Assembly (NCBI GenBank): GCA_027484145.1
Contig: JAIXUH010000002.1
Location: forward strand, 248,001-312,000
DNA length: 64,000 bases
DNA from: Rhodobacter sp.
GTDB lineage: Bacteria; Pseudomonadota; Alphaproteobacteria; Rhodobacterales; Rhodobacteraceae
Reading direction: 5' to 3'
Shown here: positions 41,522-51,247 of the stretch, one piece after another
How the letters are laid out: each line of letters opens with the position of its first letter
Position numbering within the stretch: the stretch's first letter is position 1
Made by a program: the position numbers and the translations under genes
Notes under the pieces: model-generated
What the model was told of the DNA's origin: nothing
Databases searched by the model: none
The model's input: the letters and a program-made list of their open reading frames with translations, nothing else

Positions 41522-42703
41522 TCAACGGAAGGTGACCGTCTCATACTTGCCGCCCTTGACCTCGAACTGGCGGTAGCGGCCAGCCGATTCGCCAGGGCCG
41601 ATCAGTTGCACGGCGGAAGCGCCTTCGTAATCGATGGCGGTACCGGCGCGGATCAACTCCAGTGCCTTGGCGATTTCACCGGGATAGATCTTTTCGCCCG
41701 GGCCATTTGCCAGTTCCAGAACCTTGTCCTTGTAGACCTTCGGATCGGTCGACTTGGCCGCTTCCATCGCCAGCATGATCAGGGCAGCCGCGTCATAGCT
41801 TTCCATCGTGTAGGGCGAGGTTGCGTCGAAGTTGTTGGCCTTGCCGATTTCGGTCAGCGTGGCAGCGCCCTGGCTGTCCGACTGTGCGACCTGACCGTAG
41901 GAGCCATCAAGCGCCGGGCCAATGGCGATCGGCAGGTTGTCACCCACCATGCCGCCGGGCAGACCAAAGGTCGTGTAGGCGCCGGTGTCCAGCGAAGCCT
42001 GGATGATGCCCTTGCCGCCCTGATCGAGGTAGCCCGCCACAACCAGAAGGTCGCCGCCCGCTGCGGCCAGTGCGGCCACTTCGGCCGAATAGTCGGCTTT
42101 GCCGTCTTCGTGGCTGGTGTTGATCGTCACAACGCCGCCCTTGGCGGTAAAGCTGGTGGCAATCGCTTCGGCCAGACCCTTGCCGTAGTCGTTGTTGGTA
42201 TAGGTCAGGGCGATCGACTTGACGCCCTTTTCCATCAGGATGTCGGCCATGACTTCGCCTTCGCGCGCATCCGACGGTGCGGTGCGGAAGAACAGGCCGT
42301 CATCTTCGGCGCTGGTCAGCGCGGGCGAGGTGGCCGAGGGCGAGATCATGACGATGCCGTTCGGGCGGGCCACGTTCTGCAAGACAGCGCCGGTCACACC
42401 CGAGCAGTCGCCGCCGATGATGCCCTTGACGCCATCTGCGGTAACAAGGCGTTCCGCTGCAGCAGTGGCTGCCGCGCTGTCGATACAGGTCGAGTCGGCG
42501 CGCACTGCCGACACCTGACCACCAAGGATGCCGCCTGCAGCGTTGGCTTCGGAAATCGCCAGTTCAGCCGCAGCCGCCATATGGCCGGTCAGCGATTCGA
42601 TGGGGCCGGTGAAGCCGATCAGAATGCCCAGCTTGATATCTTCGGCAGAGGCCGCGCCCGCCATCAGGGCCGAGGCGGCGGTTGCCAGAAGCAGCTTTTT
42701 CAT
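41522..42703 (-). CDS. livJ: Branched-chain amino-acid ABC transporter periplasmic binding protein
   Basis: A 393-residue periplasmic protein of the Leu/Ile/Val-binding type-1 fold. The signal peptide MKKLLLATAASALMAGAASA is clear. The mature part starts EDIKLGILIGFTGPIESLTG, and the cleft residues lie in stretches such as ISPSATSPAL and YTNNDYGKGLA. The upstream frame reaching 42949 has no signal peptide and is rejected. It is the first gene of the liv operon and is separated from livG by a hairpin. Confidence 0.92.
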   Translation of the reverse strand: MKKLLLATAASALMAGAASAEDIKLGILIGFTGPIESLTGHMAAAAELAISEANAAGGILGGQVSAVRADSTCIDSAAATAAAERLVTADGVKGIIGGDCSGVTGAVLQNVARPNGIVMISPSATSPALTSAEDDGLFFRTAPSDAREGEVMADILMEKGVKSIALTYTNNDYGKGLAEAIATSFTAKGGVVTINTSHEDGKADYSAEVAALAAAGGDLLVVAGYLDQGGKGIIQASLDTGAYTTFGLPGGMVGDNLPIAIGPALDGSYGQVAQSDSQGAATLTEIGKANNFDATSPYTMESYDAAALIMLAMEAAKSTDPKVYKDKVLELANGPGEKIYPGEIAKALELIRAGTAIDYEGASAVQLIGPGESAGRYRQFEVKGGKYETVTFR

Positions 42704-42931
42704 TGGTTGTCTCCCATGTTGGATCATTGTCCTGTGGGTGAAACTAAAGGGCACATTCGCAAAAGAAAAGCGCCTTCGATGACGCTGAAATGCGGCATGA
42801 CGCTGGGTCAATCCCAAGGGCCGAAAAACCTGCAACCGTGGCGCGCATCCGGTCACGCCTGCGCGAGGCGGGGCGGCATTTGCGCCAACGGCGATTATGT
42901 TAATCTGCATGAACAATCGAAAGGACAGCCC

Positions 42932-44068
42932 ATGCCGCATCCCCGCCATCGCTCTGCCGTAGCCGTTGCCGTTGCGGCGCTGACAGGGGGATTGCTCAGC
43001 GGGGCCACAGCGGGCCTTGCCGACAGCACCCTTGCCACATCTGCTGGGCCGATGGCGATCAGCGCCATTGCGACGGGGTTTGACGAACCCTGGGCCATCG
43101 CCTTTTTACCCGATGGCGGTGTATTGGTGACAGAACGCGCGGGGCGGTTGGTACTGTTGCGCGACGGAAAGCAAACCGAAGTCATCGGTGGGCCAGAGGT
43201 CTGGGAAGAAGGGCAGGGCGGCCTACTGGATGTCATGGTGCCACGCGACTTTGCCCAATCGCGCGAGGTCTGGCTGTCTTATGCAGCGCCGCTGGAAGGT
43301 GGCGGCGGCACGGCGGTGGGCAAAGGGCGGCTGTCGGCGGATGGCACGGCGCTTGAAGGGTTTACCATGCTTTATGCCGCGGATGCTCTTGGCGGCGGGC
43401 GGCATTTCGGCTCGCGCATTGTCGAGGCTGCGGATGGCACCGTGTTCATCACCACGGGCGACCGGGGCACCGGCCCCGATGGGATGGAGGCGCAAGACCC
43501 CGCCCGCGTTGAGGGCAAGGTGATCCACCTGAACCGCAACGGCACCCCGGCCACGTCTCAGGCGGGCTGGCGCGCGGGGCTATACTCCATCGGGCACCGC
43601 AATGCCCAAGGGGCGACGCTTGGCCCTGACGGGGCACTATGGCTGGTCGAACATGGCGCGCAGGGCGGGGATGAGGTGAACCGTGTGGCACCGGGGCTGA
43701 ACTATGGCTGGCCGATCATCACCTATGGTGAAAACTATGGCGGCGGCCAGATTGGCGAAGGCACGGCGAAACCGGGGCTGGAGCAGCCCTTGCACTATTG
43801 GGTGCCGTCCATCGCGCCATCGGGGCTGTTGCTTTACAGCGGCGATCTGATCCCTGCCTGGCAGGGTGATCTGTTCACCGGCAGCCTGAACAGCGATTTC
43901 ATCAGCCGCCTTGACCTTGAGGCCTCTGCGGAAAATGGCTTTGCCGAGGAGCGCATCGCCGGGCCGGAAACCGGGCGGGTGCGCGATATCGTGCAGGCGC
44001 CGGACGGGTCGATCTGGTTTCTGTCGGTCTATGATGGCGCGATTTACCGGATGGCCCCCGAATCCTGA
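42932..44068 (+). CDS. PQQ-dependent sugar dehydrogenase-like secreted protein
   Basis: A 378-residue protein with a signal peptide ending near GLADS. It is a six-bladed propeller of the soluble glucose/sorbosone dehydrogenase class (YliI/Asd). Blocks present are FDEPWAIAFLPDGGVLVTER, GGLLDVMVPRDF, GDRGTGPDGMEAQDPARVEG with the calcium and cofactor region, GLYSIGHRNAQG and the active-site histidine in LVEHGAQGGDEVN. It oxidises aldose sugars with pyrroloquinoline quinone in the periplasm. The ATG follows AAAGGA. It converges with the VanX-like gene. Confidence 0.9.
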   Translation: MPHPRHRSAVAVAVAALTGGLLSGATAGLADSTLATSAGPMAISAIATGFDEPWAIAFLPDGGVLVTERAGRLVLLRDGKQTEVIGGPEVWEEGQGGLLDVMVPRDFAQSREVWLSYAAPLEGGGGTAVGKGRLSADGTALEGFTMLYAADALGGGRHFGSRIVEAADGTVFITTGDRGTGPDGMEAQDPARVEGKVIHLNRNGTPATSQAGWRAGLYSIGHRNAQGATLGPDGALWLVEHGAQGGDEVNRVAPGLNYGWPIITYGENYGGGQIGEGTAKPGLEQPLHYWVPSIAPSGLLLYSGDLIPAWQGDLFTGSLNSDFISRLDLEASAENGFAEERIAGPETGRVRDIVQAPDGSIWFLSVYDGAIYRMAPES

Positions 44069-44085
44069 CGGCACAGGCGTGCGTG

Positions 44086-44859
44086 TCAGCGGACCGGGAA
44101 ATCCTGCGGTGTCTTGGCCGCGTCTTTGGTCTGGCGAAAGTGCCACCATTCCTTGGCATAGCCCTTGAAGCCTTCGGCCTGCATGGCGGCGGTCAGTCGC
44201 GCACGGTTGGCCGTGGCTTCGGGCGAAACCTTGGCCCCGATGGCGGACAAGGGCGAAAAGCAGTCAAAGGCGGTGCCCAGATCAAGGCTGCTTTCACGGA
44301 TGCGCGCGTCAAAGGGCGCATCGCAACGGCCTGCATCGGCAAAGCCGGGGCGCAAAGGCGGGTCATCCGCACGGCGCAGGCCCACATCAACGGTGGTGCC
44401 CAGCGAATGGCCTGACGTTCGGGCGATAAAGCCCTTGGCAAACAATTCATCCCGCCGCAGCGCCGGAAAAAAGATCGCGCCGGGCTCTGCACCATCGGGC
44501 GGGGTATCGCCGGCCGGAATGGTATCGGGGGGTGTCTCGGGCGCAGCTTCGGCCCAATCGGCAAAGAATTCCACCGCGCGGGTCGGGCGATAGCAATCGA
44601 ACACGATCAGGCCATAGCCATCCTTGGTCAGCCGCGCCTCAACCCGTGCAAGTGCCGCCGCCGTTGGGGCCGACAGGATGCACTCTGCCGCCGCATAGCC
44701 CGGCACCGGGCCACTGGTGAAATTGAAGTCGCGCGCATAGCGAATGTCTTGGCGGATATGGGGCGCTGTATCGGACAAGCGCACAAACCCGCCCGGCAGA
44801 TCATCGGCACTGGCCATCGTGGGCAGGGCCAGCAGGGCCGTGGCCCAAAGCCTTATCAT
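44086..44859 (-). CDS. VanX/DdpX-like D-alanyl-D-alanine dipeptidase
   Basis: A 257-residue periplasmic peptidase of the M15D class. A signal peptide (MIRLWATALLALPTMASA) is followed by VFDCYRPTRAVEFF, the zinc motif SGHSLGTTVDVGL and the catalytic Glu plus third His in KEWWHFRQ. Such enzymes hydrolyse D-Ala-D-Ala, recycling cell-wall dipeptide or, in VanX, giving glycopeptide resistance. Without vanHA or ddp transport genes a recycling role is more likely. The ATG overlaps the stop of the caspase gene by four bases, so the two are translationally coupled. Confidence 0.88.
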   Translation of the reverse strand: MIRLWATALLALPTMASADDLPGGFVRLSDTAPHIRQDIRYARDFNFTSGPVPGYAAAECILSAPTAAALARVEARLTKDGYGLIVFDCYRPTRAVEFFADWAEAAPETPPDTIPAGDTPPDGAEPGAIFFPALRRDELFAKGFIARTSGHSLGTTVDVGLRRADDPPLRPGFADAGRCDAPFDARIRESSLDLGTAFDCFSPLSAIGAKVSPEATANRARLTAAMQAEGFKGYAKEWWHFRQTKDAAKTPQDFPVR

Positions 44860-46745
44860 TCCGGCTCGATCCCGTTTTTGGACACCCACGCCACATTGCC
44901 CTGCAGGTCAACGCGGCACCAGTCAAAGCGGCCACCGCCGGGGTCTGGCGGGCGGCATTCCAGCACCGTCATCCCGCTTGTGCCTGCGTTCACGCGAAAC
45001 AGGATGTCGTGCATGGTGCCGGGGCCGCTGCGCGCGTTCAGATAGCCGTCCGAGACATTGCCCTTGACCCGCCATGACGTTGGGGCCTTTGGGGCTGTCT
45101 TGGCGGGCGGGGCCACAATGGCCGCCTGAACCAGTTCGCCTGCCTTCCACAACCCGGAATCAACAGAACCATCAGGGCCGGTCATGCTGCCCTGACCCTC
45201 GGGCTCGCCATTGCGGAACTCGCCCACGTACACCGTGCCATCGGCATATTCCGCCCGGCCAAGGCCGGATTCGGCATCTTCGATCCAGCCGCCGGTATAG
45301 GTGTATTGGTTGGGCACGGTGTAGGTGCCCTGTCCGTGCCTTTTGTCGGCCAGATAGTCGCCCTCATAGACCGCGCCATCGGCAAAGGCGAACACACCGC
45401 GCCCTTCGATGCGGTCATCGACCCAATCGCCTTCGTATACCGCGCCATCGGGCCATTCATAGCGGCCCTTGCCGTTCTGTTTGTCGTTCGAAAACGCCCC
45501 CGTATAGGTGCCGTTTTCCGGGTGGCTGATCGTGCCGGTGCCGCTGCGCTTGCCGTCCACATAGCTGCCCACATAGACATAGCCGTCAGGCTCGACCGAC
45601 TTGCCCTGACCATGCACATCGCCGTTGCGCCATTCCCCCTCATAGGTGCCGCCATCGGCAAAGGTCATGAAGCCAAAGCCATGCGGATCGCCATCCTTCA
45701 ACTCGCCCACATAGCGCGACCCGTCCTTGTAGGTGACGGATTGCTGCGCCGGGTCGGCGGGGGGCGCGCTTAACTGAAGCGCACGGTCAGTGGCCGCAAG
45801 GGCAAGCGCATCGCAGGCGGCGTGCGTGGTGGCAAAGGCGCGCAGCACGGCAGGGTCGTTCAGGGCAGAGACGGCAGCCCAGTCCCGGGCGGCCTTGGTG
45901 CAGGCACTGGTGTCGGCGGGGGCTACCTCTGTGGCTGGCAAGGGCGCCTCGGCCCCGGCGGGGACCAGCAGGAAATCACCCGTCAGTTCGTCATAATAGG
46001 CAGGGCGCTGCTTGTGCTTGACGCGGGCGGCAGTCGCCTCCACCTCAGACTTCAAGTCGCGGGCAAGGTCTTGCAGCGGCTTGCCGGGGGTTTTCAGCAA
46101 GGGCAGCAGCGCGCGGGTAAAGACCGAATTGGGGTCGCTGTCGCCTTCGCCCAATGTGTCGAGCGCGGTTTGCCCGGCACCGGCCGAGAACAGGATGAAA
46201 GCGCCTTCGGGGGCAACCACCGGGGCAAGGCCGCGCGTGCCGCCGGTGGATCGCGTGCCATCCTTGGGGAACGGGTTGTCGCGGCAGGCATCAAGGATCA
46301 TTACCGTGACCCGCGCGCCGCGCGTCTGCAACGTATCCATCACCTCATCCACGGCAAGGCTCTCGGCGGTCAGGAACGCCTCATCTCCCGGGCGGGCGGC
46401 AGGGGCATCGGCGGGCAGCAGGTAATTGCGGCCAAGGATTTCAACCCCATGGCCCGCATAATAGAACATCACCTCGTCGCCCGGCTGAATCGCGGTGGCA
46501 AGGTCTGACACCGCGCGCGTCATGCTGCGGCGGTCGGCATCGGTCAGCAAGGTGACGCCAAAACCCATGCCACCCAGCGTATCGGCCACCGCCTGCGCAT
46601 CATTGCGGGCTTTTTTCAGCACCGGCAGGCTTTCATAAGTGTCGTTTCCGATCACCAGCGCCAACCGCTGCGGCGCGGCCATGGCGGTTCCGGCGAGGGC
46701 CGCGCAAAGCATGGCCACGATTGCAATGAAAAAGCGTCGCATCAT
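44856..46745 (-). CDS. Caspase-like peptidase fused to MORN repeats and a C-terminal SH3-like domain
   Basis: A 629-residue exported protein. After a signal peptide (about 1-24) comes a caspase-like domain with RLALVIGNDTYE, the catalytic His99 in FYYAGHGVEI and Cys154 in ILDACRDNPF. A helical linker follows (about 280-330), then eight to nine MORN repeats (about 343-530; pattern YEGxWxxGxxxGxG) and an SH3b-like end (560-629) with YLNARSGPGTMHDI. Bacterial caspase homologues cut after Arg or Lys. MORN and SH3b parts suggest binding to membrane or cell wall. Start MMRR is chosen because the signal follows it directly. It is coupled to a D-Ala-D-Ala dipeptidase. Confidence 0.88.
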   Translation of the reverse strand: MMRRFFIAIVAMLCAALAGTAMAAPQRLALVIGNDTYESLPVLKKARNDAQAVADTLGGMGFGVTLLTDADRRSMTRAVSDLATAIQPGDEVMFYYAGHGVEILGRNYLLPADAPAARPGDEAFLTAESLAVDEVMDTLQTRGARVTVMILDACRDNPFPKDGTRSTGGTRGLAPVVAPEGAFILFSAGAGQTALDTLGEGDSDPNSVFTRALLPLLKTPGKPLQDLARDLKSEVEATAARVKHKQRPAYYDELTGDFLLVPAGAEAPLPATEVAPADTSACTKAARDWAAVSALNDPAVLRAFATTHAACDALALAATDRALQLSAPPADPAQQSVTYKDGSRYVGELKDGDPHGFGFMTFADGGTYEGEWRNGDVHGQGKSVEPDGYVYVGSYVDGKRSGTGTISHPENGTYTGAFSNDKQNGKGRYEWPDGAVYEGDWVDDRIEGRGVFAFADGAVYEGDYLADKRHGQGTYTVPNQYTYTGGWIEDAESGLGRAEYADGTVYVGEFRNGEPEGQGSMTGPDGSVDSGLWKAGELVQAAIVAPPAKTAPKAPTSWRVKGNVSDGYLNARSGPGTMHDILFRVNAGTSGMTVLECRPPDPGGGRFDWCRVDLQGNVAWVSKNGIEPE

Positions 46746-46823
46746 GTTGCTGAAACACCCTTGCCTGAATGGCGAAAGGCTACCACGCTGCATTCCGCTG
46801 CGGCAAGTGTCGCAACGCGAGCC

Positions 46824-47855
46824 TCAGATCGACAAACGCTTGGTGGTGGCAGCACCCGGTGTGGGCATCCCTTGGGTGCCTCGCTCGCGGTAGGGGGTGG
46901 TGTTGTAGTGGCTGCGGTAGCATTTGGAAAAATGCGACGGGCTGGCAAAGCCGCAGGCAAGGGCAACGTTGATCACGCTCATATCCGTCTGCATCAAAAG
47001 GTTGCGCGCCTTTTGCAGCCGCAACTCCATGTAATACCGCTTTGGGCTGCGGTTCAGATAGCGGCGGAACAGGCGCTCCAGTTGCCGTGTTGACATGCCC
47101 ACCTGATCGGCCAGATCGGCGGGCGACAGCGGGTCTTCGATATTGCCCTCCATCATCTGGATGACCTGAGACAGCTTGGGGTGGCGCACGCCTATGCGCG
47201 TGGGGATCGACAGGCGTTGCGTGTCCTGATCAGTGCGGATGGTGGAATAAATCAAAAGGTCGGCCACCGTATTGGCCAGATCATTGCCATGGTCTGCGGC
47301 GATGATCTTGAGCACAAGGTCGATGGAGGACGTGCCGCCTGCGGTGGTGAACCGGTTGCCATCCATCACGAAGACCGATTTCGTCAGCTTGACCTGCTCG
47401 AACTCCTCCAGAAAACCATCCTGATTTTCCCAGTGGATCGTCGCCTTCTTGCCATCCAGAAGCCCGGCCTTGGCAAGGGCATATGCCCCGGTGCACATGC
47501 CGCCGATGGTGGTGCCGCGCCGCGCCTCGCGCCGCAGCCAGTTCAGGATGGGCTTTGTAGTGGTGCGCTGAATGTCCAGCCCGCCGCAGACCAGAATGGT
47601 GTCATCGCGGTCCACCTCATCCAGCGCCATGTCCACCTTGAAGGTGGCCCCGTTGGAACAGGTGGCCTCGACGCCGTTTTCACCCGCCAGTTTCCATGTG
47701 TAAAGCGGCTTGCCCGCCACGTAATTGGCAAGGCGCAAGGGTTCGATCGCGCAGGAAAACGACAGCATGGTGAACTTGTCCAACAGGACAAAGACAAACC
47801 GCTTTGGCGTGTCGGCCTGTGCGGTATTGCGGGCTTTGGTGCTGGACGTGGACAT
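46824..47855 (-). CDS. GlxA-family AraC-type transcriptional regulator
   Basis: A 343-residue regulator. The N-terminal DJ-1/PfpI-like domain (about 15-200) has GGMCTGAYALAKAGLL with the nucleophile-elbow cysteine. The AraC helix-turn-helix pair is at about 225-325, with LADQVGMSTRQLERLFRRYL and VALACGFASPSHFSKCYR. GbdR, which controls glycine-betaine and dimethylglycine catabolism, has this architecture, and a dimethylglycine dehydrogenase-like gene lies 12 kb away, so a GbdR-like role is plausible but unproven. It diverges from the DAHP synthase gene. Confidence 0.88.
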   Translation of the reverse strand: MSTSSTKARNTAQADTPKRFVFVLLDKFTMLSFSCAIEPLRLANYVAGKPLYTWKLAGENGVEATCSNGATFKVDMALDEVDRDDTILVCGGLDIQRTTTKPILNWLRREARRGTTIGGMCTGAYALAKAGLLDGKKATIHWENQDGFLEEFEQVKLTKSVFVMDGNRFTTAGGTSSIDLVLKIIAADHGNDLANTVADLLIYSTIRTDQDTQRLSIPTRIGVRHPKLSQVIQMMEGNIEDPLSPADLADQVGMSTRQLERLFRRYLNRSPKRYYMELRLQKARNLLMQTDMSVINVALACGFASPSHFSKCYRSHYNTTPYRERGTQGMPTPGAATTKRLSI

Positions 47856-48057
47856 CTTGCGACCTGTTTATGTCGGTAATGCACCTATCAGACAGGAATT
47901 CTGGCAATCCGCAAGGGGAGACAGCGCGCCATTTGCCCCTTTCGCCCTTTGCATTCGCTGGGGCAGACCTTATACAGCGCCGGTGTTGCTTACCACGTGT
48001 CGTGAATGACCCGTCTGGGCGACCTTAAAGAAACGACCCACAGATCGGAGTGGACCC

Positions 48058-49428
48058 ATGACCAAGGGCTGGCAAAAATCGGACTGGCGCGTCAAGCCGC
48101 GTATCCAGATGCCCGATTACCCGGATAACGCGGCACTGACCTCTGTCGAGGCGCAGTTGGCGAAGTATCCGCCTTTGGTTTTTGCGGGCGAGGCGCGCAA
48201 GCTCAAAAAGCAGCTTGCTCTTGCCGCCGAAGGCAAGGCGTTCCTGCTGCAAGGCGGCGACTGTGCCGAATCCTTCGCTGAATTCTCGGCCGACAACATC
48301 CGTGACACGTTCCGTGTGATGCTGCAGATGGCGGTGGTGCTGACTTATGGCGCCAAAGTGCCGGTCATCAAGGTGGGCCGCATGGCCGGGCAATTTGCCA
48401 AGCCGCGTTCCACCCCGACCGAAGTAATCGGCGGCGTGGAATACCCGTCTTACCGCGGCGACATCATCAACGGCTTTGATGCCACGGAAGAGTCGCGTCG
48501 CCCTGATCCGGCCCGGATGCTGCAGGCCTATACGCAGGCCGCCGCCAGCCTGAACCTGCTGCGCGCTTTCAGCACGGGCGGCTTTGCCGACATTCACCGC
48601 GTGCATTCGTGGACCCTTGGCTTTGCCGAAAGCGACAAGGCCGAACGCTATCGGGAACTGTCCAACCGTATTTCTGACGCGCTGGATTTCATGACGGCAG
48701 CGGGCGTGAACGCTGATACCGCACATACACTGTCGGTGGTGGATTTCTACACCAGCCACGAGGCGCTGCTTCTGGAATACGAAGAGGCTTTGTGCCGCAT
48801 CGATTCGCTGACCGGCCAGCCCGTTGCTGGGTCGGGCCACATGATCTGGATCGGGGATCGCACCCGCCAGCCCGATGGCGCGCATGTGGAGTTTGCACGC
48901 GGTGTTCTGAACCCGATCGGCCTGAAGTGCGGGCCGACCACCACGGTCGAGGACCTGAAGGTGCTGATGGCCAAGCTGAACCCGCAAAACGAAGCGGGCC
49001 GCCTGACGCTGATCGCGCGGTTCGGGGCGGGCAAGGTGGGCGAGCATCTGCCGCGTCTGGTCAAGGCCGTGCAGGAAGAAGGCGCCAACGTCGTCTGGTC
49101 GTGTGACCCGATGCACGGCAACACGATCAAGTCTTCGTCCGGCTACAAGACGCGGCCTTTCAACGCCGTTCTGTCCGAGGTGCGTGAGTTCTTTGCCGTG
49201 CACAAGGCCGAAGGGACCATTCCCGGCGGCGTGCATTTCGAGATGACGGGCAAGGATGTGACGGAATGCACCGGCGGTCTGCGCGCCGTGACGGATGAAG
49301 ATCTGTCCGACCGTTACCATACCGCCTGTGATCCGCGTCTGAACGCGTCGCAGTCGCTGGAACTGGCTTTCCTTGTCGCCGAAGAACTGCTGTCGCTGCG
49401 CCATGAAGGGCGTCGCATCGCGCTGTGA
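48058..49428 (+). CDS. aroG: Class II 3-deoxy-7-phosphoheptulonate synthase
   Basis: A 456-residue cytoplasmic enzyme that condenses phosphoenolpyruvate and erythrose 4-phosphate, the first step of the shikimate pathway. It is the plant/microbial class II type: [14 protein letters not shown] with the metal-binding cysteine, [21 protein letters not shown] and [15 protein letters not shown] with metal ligands. It is usually inhibited by aromatic amino acids. A strong shared terminator follows. The symbol is uncertain because several names are used for class II enzymes. Confidence 0.93.
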   Translation: MTKGWQKSDWRVKPRIQMPDYPDNAALTSVEAQLAKYPPLVFAGEARKLKKQLALAAEGKAFLLQGGDCAESFAEFSADNIRDTFRVMLQMAVVLTYGAKVPVIKVGRMAGQFAKPRSTPTEVIGGVEYPSYRGDIINGFDATEESRRPDPARMLQAYTQAAASLNLLRAFSTGGFADIHRVHSWTLGFAESDKAERYRELSNRISDALDFMTAAGVNADTAHTLSVVDFYTSHEALLLEYEEALCRIDSLTGQPVAGSGHMIWIGDRTRQPDGAHVEFARGVLNPIGLKCGPTTTVEDLKVLMAKLNPQNEAGRLTLIARFGAGKVGEHLPRLVKAVQEEGANVVWSCDPMHGNTIKSSSGYKTRPFNAVLSEVREFFAVHKAEGTIPGGVHFEMTGKDVTECTGGLRAVTDEDLSDRYHTACDPRLNASQSLELAFLVAEELLSLRHEGRRIAL

Positions 49429-49450
49429 TCGGACGATCATCTGAATGATT

Positions 49451-49480
49451 AAAGGGCGGCCCCGGTGGCCGCCCTTTTTT
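49451..49480. terminator. Bidirectional intrinsic terminator
   Basis: AAAGGGCGGCC and GGCCGCCCTTT form an 11-pair stem with a 5-base loop and TTTTTT on the plus strand. It ends aroG and, on the other strand, the PAS-domain gene. Confidence 0.9.
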
Positions 49481-49486
49481 GCTGTG

Positions 49487-50122
49487 TCAGCCCTTGACCA
49501 GCCGCAGGTGCGGCACGCCGATGGTCGCGCGCGGCGGGCGCAGCATCGGGGCCGGGTCTTCGGCAAAGGCTGTCGCCGGATGCCGGGTCTGTGCACCCAC
49601 GCCCTCGTGCCGCGCAGAGGCGATCGCAAAGCGGCGCGGGGCGCGGCCAATGTCGCCCGCAGGTTCGATGCAGCCAATGGCCAGGTCCGTCTCATCCGAC
49701 TGGCCCAGCATCGGCAGCATCACCATGCGGGCCGCAAGGGCAGGGCGGCCCAACCCGCGCTCGGCCTCCAGATCCAGCGTCAGGATCGAAGGCGCGCGAA
49801 ACACTGCCTCAAGATCGGTTTGCAGGCGGGTGCGGGCTGCGCCCAGAAACAGGCACGACAGTGGCATGCCGCGAATATCCATGCCCATCAGATCGCTATA
49901 GATCATGCCCGCAATGCGGAACCGCGCAAGGCCGGGGCCGATGCGTTCAATCAGAAAGCTGTGTTCCAGCGCGCCGGCAATGCCGCGCGGGTCAACCTTT
50001 TCGCGGCGTGGCAACATATCGCCATCGCGCAACGCTTCCCAATAGGCCCGCACTTCGGCGATCATACCCAAATCTATCCGTTCCGGGCCGCCTGTGCCGC
50101 GGCCGGTGAATCCCAAAACCAT
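49487..50122 (-). CDS. PAS-domain protein of the PAS_5 type
   Basis: A 211-residue soluble protein. The first 150 residues follow a PAS-like pattern: RAYWEALRDGDMLPRREKVDPRG, LIERIGPGLARFRIAGMIYSDLMGMDIRGMPLS and later LILTLDLEAERG-like strands. Such single-PAS proteins are common in Rhodobacterales and may sense a small molecule, but no output domain is present. The start at 50122 has GGAG upstream; longer in-frame starts up to 50269 would add a stretch with no family-like content. Partner and function are unknown. Confidence 0.7.
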   Translation of the reverse strand: MVLGFTGRGTGGPERIDLGMIAEVRAYWEALRDGDMLPRREKVDPRGIAGALEHSFLIERIGPGLARFRIAGMIYSDLMGMDIRGMPLSCLFLGAARTRLQTDLEAVFRAPSILTLDLEAERGLGRPALAARMVMLPMLGQSDETDLAIGCIEPAGDIGRAPRRFAIASARHEGVGAQTRHPATAFAEDPAPMLRPPRATIGVPHLRLVKG

Positions 50123-50350
50123 CCCATCCACTCCACTTTGACCCAAGCGCCACCCCGCCCAAAGGGTGTGCATGGTTGCCCCCCTGAACCCGCCCATGAT
50201 ATGCGACGCCTGCCCAAGGGCACCGCAGGGGGGATCAGAGTTAACGTTGCACCAAGATTCCTTACTCAATTCTTAACCTACACCAAAGCGATGTTGGCTT
50301 TGGCAAGAATCTGAACAAATGGTAAACGCCTGCGCGGCGGGGAGTGGCTG

Positions 50351-51247
50351 ATGACCGTTTCAATGACCGGATTTGCCGCCCGACGCGGGCAGGCCGCAGG
50401 CCATGTCTGGACATGGGACATCCGGTCGGTCAACGGCAAGGGGCTGGATCTGCGCCTGCGCCTCCCAGACTGGATTGACGGGCTGGAACTGGCCTTGCGG
50501 GCCGAACTGCAAAAGGCGCTCAGCCGGGGAAATGTCAGCCTGTCGCTGAAGGTCAGCCGCGATTCAGAGACCCCTGAGGCGGGCTTGCAGGTCAACCAAA
50601 CCGTGTTGCCCGCCGTTTTGCAGGCGCTGCGCGTGGTCGAAGACGCCGCCATGGCCGCCGGGGTGACCTTGGCGCAGGCCACGGCGGCCGATGTGCTAGC
50701 GGTGCGGGGCGTTCTGGAAACCGCTTCTGCAGATGAAGATACCGGGCCACTGCGCGCGGCGCTGCTGGCGGATCTGCCCGATTTGCTGGCCGATTTCGCA
50801 GCGATGCGGGGCGCCGAAGGGGCAGCCCTTCAGGCTGTGATCGCAGCACAACTGGACCGGATTGCCACCCTTGTGTCGGAAGCCAAAGGGGAAGCCGATG
50901 CCCGCCGCAATGCCGCCGCCGGTCTGCTGCGTGACTCTCTTGCGCGGGTGCTGGCCAATGCGGATGGCGTGGATGAGGGGCGTCTGGCACAGGAACTGGC
51001 GCTGATTGCCGTCAAGACCGATGTCACCGAAGAACTGGATCGTCTGATCGCGCATATTGACGCCGCCCGCACGCTTTTGGCGGAACCGGGGTCGGTGGGG
51101 CGCAAGTATGATTTCCTGATGCAGGAATTCATGCGCGAGGCGAATACGCTGTGCTCCAAGGCGCAAAGTCTGGCGCTGACCCGCATCGGGCTTGACCTCA
51201 AGACCGTCATCGACCAGATGCGCGAACAGGTTCAGAACGTGGAATGA
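50351..51247 (+). CDS. YicC/YloC-family endoribonuclease
   Basis: A 298-residue protein. [13 protein letters not shown] and [18 protein letters not shown] form the conserved N-terminal domain. The C-terminal DUF1732 part has [23 protein letters not shown] and is the predicted metal-binding nuclease end. YicC proteins degrade structured RNA and influence small-RNA turnover. The ATG follows GGGGAG, and the stop overlaps gmk (ATGA), the usual yicC-gmk pairing. Confidence 0.93.
   Translation: MTVSMTGFAARRGQAAGHVWTWDIRSVNGKGLDLRLRLPDWIDGLELALRAELQKALSRGNVSLSLKVSRDSETPEAGLQVNQTVLPAVLQALRVVEDAAMAAGVTLAQATAADVLAVRGVLETASADEDTGPLRAALLADLPDLLADFAAMRGAEGAALQAVIAAQLDRIATLVSEAKGEADARRNAAAGLLRDSLARVLANADGVDEGRLAQELALIAVKTDVTEELDRLIAHIDAARTLLAEPGSVGRKYDFLMQEFMREANTLCSKAQSLALTRIGLDLKTVIDQMREQVQNVE

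Noticed and set aside
41606-42931. Upstream in-frame extension of the sugar dehydrogenase gene
   Set aside because: The long frame is antisense to livJ. The real start at 42932 has AAAGGA and a signal peptide.
44086-44859. Vancomycin-resistance operon
   Set aside because: VanX-like motifs are present, but vanH, vanA and regulators are missing, and this is a Gram-negative context where such enzymes recycle wall peptides.
48025-49695. 556-residue minus-strand frame opposite aroG
   Set aside because: Antisense shadow that crosses a strong bidirectional terminator.
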